Shown here piece by piece: positions 58,039-64,000 of a stretch of 64,000 nt of DNA (position 1 is its first letter; each line of letters starts with the position of its first letter). This DNA comes from Elymus sibiricus (Eukaryota > Streptophyta > Magnoliopsida > Poales > Poaceae): assembly GCA_039707655.1 (NCBI GenBank), contig CM077674.1:234709904-234773903 (forward strand). The letters are read 5' to 3'. Under the pieces are notes generated by a model. It was given only the letters and a program-made list of their open reading frames with translations, was not told the DNA's origin and did no database searches. A program made the translations under genes and the position numbers.

Positions 58039-59904
58039 TTATTCGTCTGGCGTCGGGGTCCATTCTGCAATGAATTCTGCCAAAGCCCTGTTCTGAATCG
58101 TTGAGGTACTCTCAAACTTCAAATCAAAGCTCGACAACTCCAATGCCCACTCCACAATCCCGCCGGTTGCTTCTGGATTTCTCAGAATACGTTGCAACTG
58201 AAAGCGAGTGACGACGGTGACTTGGTGTGCTTGAAAGTAGTGGCGCAGCTTCCTTGAGCCCATGAGAAGGCCAAAAAGCAACTTCTGCACACCAGAATAC
58301 CTCGATCTAGCCCTTTGCAGGAGGGAGCTGACAAAGTAAACTGGGCGCTGCACCATCTTCTTCTTCACAACTTGCTGATCTGGCTTGCTGGCTTGCACAA
58401 TCTCTGGTTTGTCGGTACCTGACCTTGCCGGAGAAGATTCTGCCTTATCGGGTCGTGGCTCTGTGGCTGCCACCTCTTCCTCATCTGCCTCTCTTTCAGC
58501 CACAAGTGCAGCACTAACCACTTGATTCGTTGCCGCTAAGTATAGCAGCAACGTCTCTTGCAGCCTAGGCGCAAATAGGACTAGCGGAGAGGACAAGTAC
58601 TCCTTCAAATCTTGGAGCGCGGCCTCCACTTCCGGAGTCCAGTTCACTGGACCTGCCTTTTTCAATATCTTGAAAAACTGAAAGGCACGCTATGCCGATT
58701 TGGAGATGAACCTGCTGAGGGCGGCAAAGCAGCCGGCAAGACGCTTGACGTCCTTGATGCGTCTTGGTGCTTCAATCTACTCGATTGCTTTGATCTTGTC
58801 AGGGTTGGCTTCAATCCTTCCCTGAGATACAAAGAACCCAAGAAGCTTGCCGGACGGAACACCGAACACACACTTCTCGGGGTTGAGCTTCAAGTTGAGC
58901 TTGCGCAAGTTTGCGAATGTCTCTTCCAAATCTTGGACCAATGTCGACTTGTCTCTGGTTTTGACCACAATGTCATCCATGTAGGCTTCCACATTTCTGT
59001 GCAATTGTGGCTCAAAACCGATTTGAACTGCTCTGGCAAAAGTTGCCCCGGCACTCTTCAATCCGAAAGGCATATGCAAAAAACAGTATGTGCCACATGG
59101 AGTGATGAATGCGGTTTTCTCCTCATCTTCCTTGGCCATAAAGATCTGATGATAACCAGAATAGGCGTCAAGGAAAGAGAGTAACTCACAGCCGGCAATG
59201 GAGTCCACAATCTGGTCGATGCGCGGGAAAGGGAAAGGATCCTTTGGACAAGCTTTATTTATATCAGTGAAGTCTATACAAAGCCTCCACTTCCCATTCG
59301 CCTTGCGCACTACGACTGGATTGGCTAACCACGTGGGGTGTAGCACTCCTCTGACCAGGCCTACTGCTACTAACTTCTTGATCTCTTCGGCAATGAACTC
59401 TTACCGCTCCAAGGCTTGCTTTCTGACCTTCTGCTTGACGGGTCTCGCATGAGGGCAGACAACAAGGTGGTGCTCAATTACCTCCCTAGGAACACCAGGG
59501 ATTTTAGATGCTTGCCAAGCAAACACATCGACATTCGCCCGTAGGAAGGCAACGAGCTCGCTTTCCTATTTGTCACTGAGAGTGGCACTTATGGAGAAAG
59601 TGCCACTCATCCCATCTTTCCTTGCGGAAACTTGCTTGGTCGCCGGCGCAGAGGCCTTGGCTTTCTTGCTCTTGCCGGTAGAGCTCTCTGGTATGTCCTC
59701 AACGGGCGTGCTGCACTCTAAAGTGCGCTTCCCGGAGTCCGTATCAGAGGTCTTGCCGGTCTTCTTCTTCTTCTTTCCTCCCCCGGGAGCTTTGCCAGTA
59801 GGAGCAGGTGCCTTGACGGCTGGTGCTGCCACTGCCTCCCGGTAGAGCTTGTCGGTGCAGATGATTGCGTCCTTCTGGTTGGACTTGATGGTGAGGACGC
59901 CCAT
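58039..59904 (-). pseudogene. Reverse transcriptase and first RNase H of the Tat element
   Basis: From 59904 the frame shows a Lys-rich linker, then (after a stop at about 59563) the pre-RT block and RT: WLANPVVVRKANGKWRLCID, LLSFLDAYSGYHQI, MPFGLKSAGATFARA and the YMDD box at 58983-58972. Two further stops (about 58776 and 58672) precede the connection and RNase H block (VYFVSSLLQRARSRYSGVQK, WALELSSFDLKFE). The frame otherwise stays continuous to about 58039. The enzyme would copy the RNA template; about four in-frame stops make it dead. Confidence 0.8.
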
Positions 59905-60497
59905 CGGCCTGGCATCTTGATGACGTTGTACGCAAAGTGCGACGCAACCATGAACTTAGCCAGCGCCGGGCGACCCAGGATTCCGTTGTATGGCAGCGAC
60001 ATCTTGACGACGTCGAAGACAATCTTCTCCATCCGGTAGTTGAGGTCGCTGCCAAATGTGACCGGCAGTGTGATCTGGCCCTTCGGCTTGTTCCTTCCCG
60101 GACTGATCCCTTGGAAAGTACTTGTCTCCTCGAGATCCTTGTCGGGGATCTGCAGCCTCTTGATCACGTCAGGAGAGATCAAGTTCAAGCCGGCCCCACC
60201 GTCAACCAGCATCTTGGTCACCTTGAGGTTGCGGATTGTTGGTGAAACCAACAATGGCAAACACCCGACCATAGTGGTGCGATCAGGGCGATCCTCGGCG
60301 TCAAAGATGATGGGCGTGTGTGACCACTTGAGTGGCTTTTGTGCTCCCATCATGGGCTCCACGGCATTCACCTCGCGGACCCATTGCTTCAGTTGCCGGT
60401 GCGAGGAGTGCAAAGATGCGCCTTCATCAACACACATGGCCTCCACTGCGTTCTGGAACTCATTCTCGGACTCCTCGTCGTCCCCATCCTCATCATT
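59905..60497 (-). pseudogene. Protease of the Tat element
   Basis: In frame with gag after a TAG at 60498-60500. The motif LVDGGAGLNLIS (Asp codon at 60203-60201) marks a retropepsin-type active site of the DGGA variant, followed by MSLPYNGILGRPALAKFM. A frameshift near 59910 separates it from RT. Confidence 0.75.
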
Positions 60498-62516
60498 CTA
60501 GCCTTGAGCAGCCTTCTCTTTCGGTTGCTTGGCCTTGCCACGGCGGCCTCCCCGGCCTCCACGGTTTTGCTTGCCGGATCCACCGGCACCATCCTGGCCC
60601 TTCTCCTTGTTGTGCTTCTTGTACTCTTGCTTCTGCTTCTCGGCAAGCTGCTCCACTTGTCGGCACTCCTGGAGATCGTGGCCCTTGGTACAGTGGATCT
60701 TGCAGTACTGCCCACCGGTCTTGCCGCACTTGTCGCCTGCCGCAGCCTCCCGGCAGTCAGCGCATCCGGCAACCTCCTTGTCGGGGCTTTCTGCCTTGGG
60801 CTTCTTGGCGGCGTTGGCATCACCGGGGCTCTCTACTGCCATCACCGATTTGCCTTTGCGCTTCCGGCTCTTCTTCTGCGGGGTCGATGCGTCGTCTGCG
60901 TCGTCGTCCTTGGAGTCGACTTCGGCGCCAGCATCTTCCCCAGGGAGTCGCCTCCCTTCCTCAGCACGTGCACACTTGTCCGCCAAGGCGTATAGCTCGT
61001 TGATGGTCCTAATCTTCAGGATATTCATCTCAGACCGCATTCTGTGGTTGCGCACATTCATGTGGAACGCGGTGCAAACAGCTGCGGGATGAACATCGGG
61101 GATGTTGTGGTGCACACGGCTGAACCTCTATATATACTTGCGGAGGGGCTCGCCATCTCTCTGGGGGATCACATGCAAATCGCTCTCCTGACCAGGGAGC
61201 TTGTGGCCCCCCTGGTAGGCACCCACGAATTGATGGCATGGATCTGACCAAGAAGAAATGGAGCCTTCCGGCAAGTTCATCAACCACGATCTGACGTTGG
61301 GCTTGAGCACCAACGGAAAGTAGTTGGCCAGAATCTTGTCGTCGCGCCCCCCGGCAGCCTGCACCGCGATGGTGTAGATGCTAAGGAACTCTGCTGGACT
61401 GAGCATGCCATCATATCTGTCGGGCAGCTCTGGCTTGAAGGGACGGGTGGACGGCCAGCGAACCTGCCACAGCTCACGAGTAAACGCTGGGCAGCCCACC
61501 TCGTAAGGTAAGCACCCAGGGTACATTGGCACTGGTACGTATGCTGCCGGCCTGGCACGGTCATCTGATAGACGGCGTGCCTCCCGGCGCCGCTCAATCT
61601 TCGTACGGGCGTCTTCGTCGCGCCGTTCGTGGAGCACTTGGCACTGGTCTTGGTGGCCCCGCGGATCCGACGAAGCCATGGACATAGCGTCCTAGTCATC
61701 CGATCGGCGAGCTTGCCACCGCTGTTGTTGTTGGCGTGGAGGTGACTGCACCGTTGGTGCACCGTCTCTGGGACGGCAGCTAGTTGGTCCTGTCGGCACT
61801 ATGGGTGGTCATCTGGAGGGGCCCACATCTTGCGTTTTGCCGGGATCGACAAAACTGATGAGGCTCTGAATGGTGGCCCTCCATTCGTCCATCTTGTCAG
61901 GAGCCGGCGGGAAGTTCAAAAGCACTTGAACCCGTGCCATGGCTTCTGCCGCCGTGGTTGGCATGGCGGGGAACACAGAATGGGACGACGTTCGACTCCT
62001 GGCAGGGCCAGGAGGAAGCTCGTCACGTACCCGTTGCCGCAGCGCATGCTCACCAACGGGTTGGCATGGTGGTGGTGCATGAACATCGTGGGGACGATGC
62101 TTAGGGTCGGCTTGACGCCGTTCAGGACCACCAGCACCGCGGGGAAGCGCGGCGCGCCCATCCTGCGATGGTCGCGACACACGTCCCGCCGCAGCGTTGT
62201 TGGACGTCGCCGCTCCGTCCTTGGACGTCGCGGCGGCGGGGTCCTGGCTGGCACCGGTTTGAACTGTATGACTACGATGGCTAGCCTCACCAGCAGGTTG
62301 TTGGAGTTGGCCGTCGACACCAACTCCGGTGTGGTGGCTGTGATCACCGACACGGTGGGGATGCTGGACATCCACACCGCCGGTGCCTCCTGCCCCGGCC
62401 GCCCCAACCGTAGCACCCGCGCCGACTGCGCCGCCTGCGCCGTCTACGGACGCTTGGGAAGGCCGCTTGGAGGTGGTGGGAGCCATCGTGGCTCCGCCCT
62501 TCTTCTTCGGCACCAT
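60498..62516 (-). pseudogene. gag of the Tat element
   Basis: The ATG at 62516 (MVPKKKGG) opens a low-complexity Ala/Gly-rich N-terminus. The gag core AFTRELWQVRWPS, YDGMLSPAEFLSIY, FPLVLKPNVRSWLMNLP lies at 61480-61260. A TAG at 61128-61130 replaces the Gln of LRKYIQRFS. After it come an NELYALADKCARAEEG helix and a knuckle YCKIHCTKGHDLQEC (about 60710-60665), then a Lys/Gly-rich tail. The segments share one frame, with stops also near 61806 and 61690. The homologous gag at 45336-47100 has the same order. Confidence 0.75.
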
Positions 62517-62595
62517 TAATGAAGGTGATGGGGCTGAAGCCTACCCTACGAACACTGATTCGTAATACAAGAGCCCCTGCCTGGCGCGCCAAAGA

Positions 62596-63518
62596 TGTCG
62601 TGGGAAAACGATGATCTATGGGATTGAGAGGATCCCTTTGCGGTTCGGCTATGGGGTCAATGTACTACAAAGAGTAGGGCTAATAGATGTAAGAACAAGC
62701 AAAGATTTATCCAGGTTCGGGACGCTATGAGCGTAAAACCCTACTCATGTTCTTGTAGTTTGATTGTGTGAGCTCAAGGTTACAAGGAGCGCAACTTGCC
62801 AGCAAGGTGCGGGAAGTGCAGCTACAGTGTGTGTTTGAACTAGGAGTCGACCGTTCTAACTGTAGTCATGGGCCTCCTTTTATAGGCCAAGGAGTTACCA
62901 CAGTGGCTAATACGGTCATTTACAGGGATATGAATAGTGACTTGCACCGTCACCACGTCTATCTCCAGACGGGGTAGGACAAGCGCATTAAATGCACCGT
63001 TAGGTGCTACGTCGGGGAGGCGAGGCTTTGGGCAAAAGATATGTACCTCCGGTCCTGGCGCCCTCCTATTATCTTGACACGTCCCAAGGATGGGTGTCAT
63101 TAAAGTTAATCCTTGCGTGGCATGCTGACACGTGCCTTGGCCAGCTATGTTGACTGCCTGCCCGCTCGACACCTATCATACGTGCTTATCTAGCCGATGA
63201 TGAGGTGGAGCGGCGATGGGACAAAACGAGCCTGCTGGCGCGGAGCTTGTCGGGCCTTCGCTTGCCGGCAAGGGGCTTGCCGGCAGCCAGAGTCTTGGTC
63301 TTCACCTTGCCGGTACGAAGCTTGCCGACAAGGGAATGTTGATCTTCAGTACTAGGATAGTACTTTTCAATGACCTGCCTGGAGGTCTTCTTCACGGTCT
63401 TGTTTAATCTAAGTCTTGAGTCACAGTAATCCTCCGGCAAGCCCTTGCCGTCGGGAAGGCTACAACTGCCTGTGCACAAGTCAGGGTATGAGGGCACCCG
63501 TGCTTTAGTACACCGACA
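62596..63518 (-). repeat. 5' LTR of the large gypsy element (923 bp)
   Basis: Partner of 37382-38275. Just inside, the minus strand reads TTTGGCGCGCCAGGCAGG, the PBS-like leader seen in related grass elements. The nested element has TTTGGCGCGCTAGGTAGG in the same place, so the two are related. Confidence 0.88.
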
Positions 63519-63760
63519 TCCCCCAGCCCACATCCAAGGTGGTCGCGGCCGCACTGCGCACGACGCAGGAGGAGGCGGAGAGGATCATCCGCGAGCGTCA
63601 GGCGGCCGCCAGGAAGCCCTGCCGCGACACCGCCACCTTCCACTGCCTCATGCCCGACGACTCCGACTCCGACGCCGGGTCGGGCCACGATGACGGAGGA
63701 GGAGCCGCCGGCCAGCCCGGCATTGGCTACGAGGTCACCGTGAAGTATAGGATAGTTTAG
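63519..63760 (+). pseudogene. 3' part of the interrupted transposon ORF
   Basis: Directly after the second TCCCC duplication (63519-63523) a frame encodes TSKVVAAALRTTQEEAERII and continues to a stop at 63758-63760. It has an acidic DDSDSDAGSGHDD run and ends in EVTVKYRIV. Removing the insertion and one TSD copy would place it in frame with 36854-37381, evidence that both halves were one ORF before the gypsy insertion. Confidence 0.6.
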
Positions 63761-64000
63761 GATTTTATTTTTAGGTTTTTAGTTCACCGGTCGAAACATC
63801 GTCCGGTTTTATGTACAAATTATCCTAGTTTCAATAAAATCCGCCGTGTTTTTATCAAAATTCGTTCAATTTGATCGAATTTCGGTCGGTTGGTTCGACT
63901 TGTTGTCAAAATATATGCGGCTAGCATTGGATGACGTCCTCCCGCATCCGTGTCCGCGGATTGGTCCCCTCTATCCGCGGACGGATGCGAGAGGATTTTT
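63761..64000. other. 3' flank and subterminal zone of the host DNA transposon
   Basis: An AT-rich stretch with AATAAAAT (63834-63841), a possible polyadenylation signal for the plus-strand ORF ending at 63760. A GCATCCGT/GCGGACGG-rich inverted zone follows at 63945-63995, resembling the left subterminal region at 36015-36110. The terminus is expected just beyond the window. Confidence 0.45.

Larger units (their letters stand above)
37382..63518 (-). mobile_element. Large Tat-lineage gypsy retrotransposon with nested insertions, TSD TCCCC
   Basis: LTRs at 37382-38275 and 62596-63518 begin and end alike (TGTCGGTGTAC.. to ..CCACGACA on the minus strand), flanked by TCCCC at 37377-37381 and 63519-63523. 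The element reads right to left: 5' LTR, PBS (62595 downward), gag, protease, RT, RNase H, second RNase H, integrase, then a plus-strand antisense gene, purine tract and 3' LTR. Two RNase H domains plus an antisense ORF before the 3' LTR are known marks of the Tat lineage (RIRE2/Grande/Retand/Ogre). Without the three younger insertions it is about 13.3 kb. All its genes carry stops or frameshifts. Confidence 0.88.
35989..64000 (+). mobile_element. DNA-transposon-like host unit, split by the large gypsy element
   Basis: The left end GGGCATCTGCAAGGCTGACC follows TTA and is succeeded by a GCATCCGT/TCCGGACCG-rich subterminal zone. The same type of zone (CCGCATCCGTGTCCGCGGAT, then GCGGACGGATGCGAGAGG) appears inverted at 63945-63995, suggesting the right terminus lies just past the window. 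Between them is an ORF (36542-37381 continuing at 63519-63760) interrupted at 37382. A TTA duplication would suit PIF/Harbinger, but no transposase is seen. Superfamily uncertain. Confidence 0.4.

Noticed and set aside
60339..60995. 218-codon plus-strand frame with a Leu-rich, membrane-like look
   Set aside because: It is the complement of the minus-strand gag; the Leu/Val richness comes from Lys/Glu/Gln-rich codons read backwards.
61830..62519. 229-codon plus-strand frame
   Set aside because: Shadow of the minus-strand gag N-terminus in low-complexity GC-rich sequence.

Overview
The window reads as a Triticeae-type (wheat, Aegilops, barley or rye) nuclear chromosome segment. It has one intact plant gene with canonical GT/AG introns in a deep nest of LTR retrotransposons, CACTA and other DNA transposons, LINE remnants and Stowaway/Tourist MITEs. 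LTR starts of the TGATACGTCTCC type, the AAGCTTGGGGATG purine tracts and the CACTA-style repeat array all fit grass genomes. The species assignment is inference; no database was searched.

Layout. 1-5959: minus-strand non-autonomous gypsy-like element, cut by the window start, carrying one uncharacterised ORF. It sits in the left repeat array of a CACTA-type element (5960-17293). That element carries a degenerate transposase plus Ulp1/C48 gene and is itself invaded by a solo LTR (13306-14780, TSD ATACA) and a copia-type LTR (15061-17203). 17294-18960: internal domain of a gypsy-like element of the same family as the first, opened by the CACTA insertion. 19478-21955: broken LINE. 22506-29864 (minus): the one intact host gene, a 15-exon, 583-residue leucine-rich-repeat protein, with a further 5'UTR exon to about 30740. 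31044-36000: MITEs, a LINE fragment and terminal-inverted-repeat elements.

35989-64000+: a GC-rich DNA-transposon-like unit whose ORF is split at 37381/63519 by a large minus-strand gypsy element (37382-63518, TSD TCCCC). That element has gag, protease, RT, two RNase H domains and integrase on the minus strand, and a spliced antisense gene on the plus strand between integrase and the 3' LTR. This is the organisation known for the Tat lineage (RIRE2/Grande/Retand type). It contains three younger insertions with perfect 5-bp target duplications: a 4.3-kb solo LTR (38726-43019, CCAAA), a 7.1-kb plus-strand gypsy element (44359-51471, AGCGC) and a solo LTR (54653-56097, CCCGG).

The most interesting object is the 7.1-kb nested element. 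It keeps gag-protease, has lost the RT core, and carries in the antisense position an open gene (50216-49386, minus) whose product looks like a B3-type DNA-binding protein preceded by a TATA box. The outer element has an antisense gene in the same position relative to its 3' LTR, but with an unrelated product. The two may be independent occupants of an antisense expression slot beside the 3' LTR. Most other transposon genes here are broken by stops and frameshifts; the LRR gene, the B3 ORF and the 285-residue ORF of the first element are uninterrupted.
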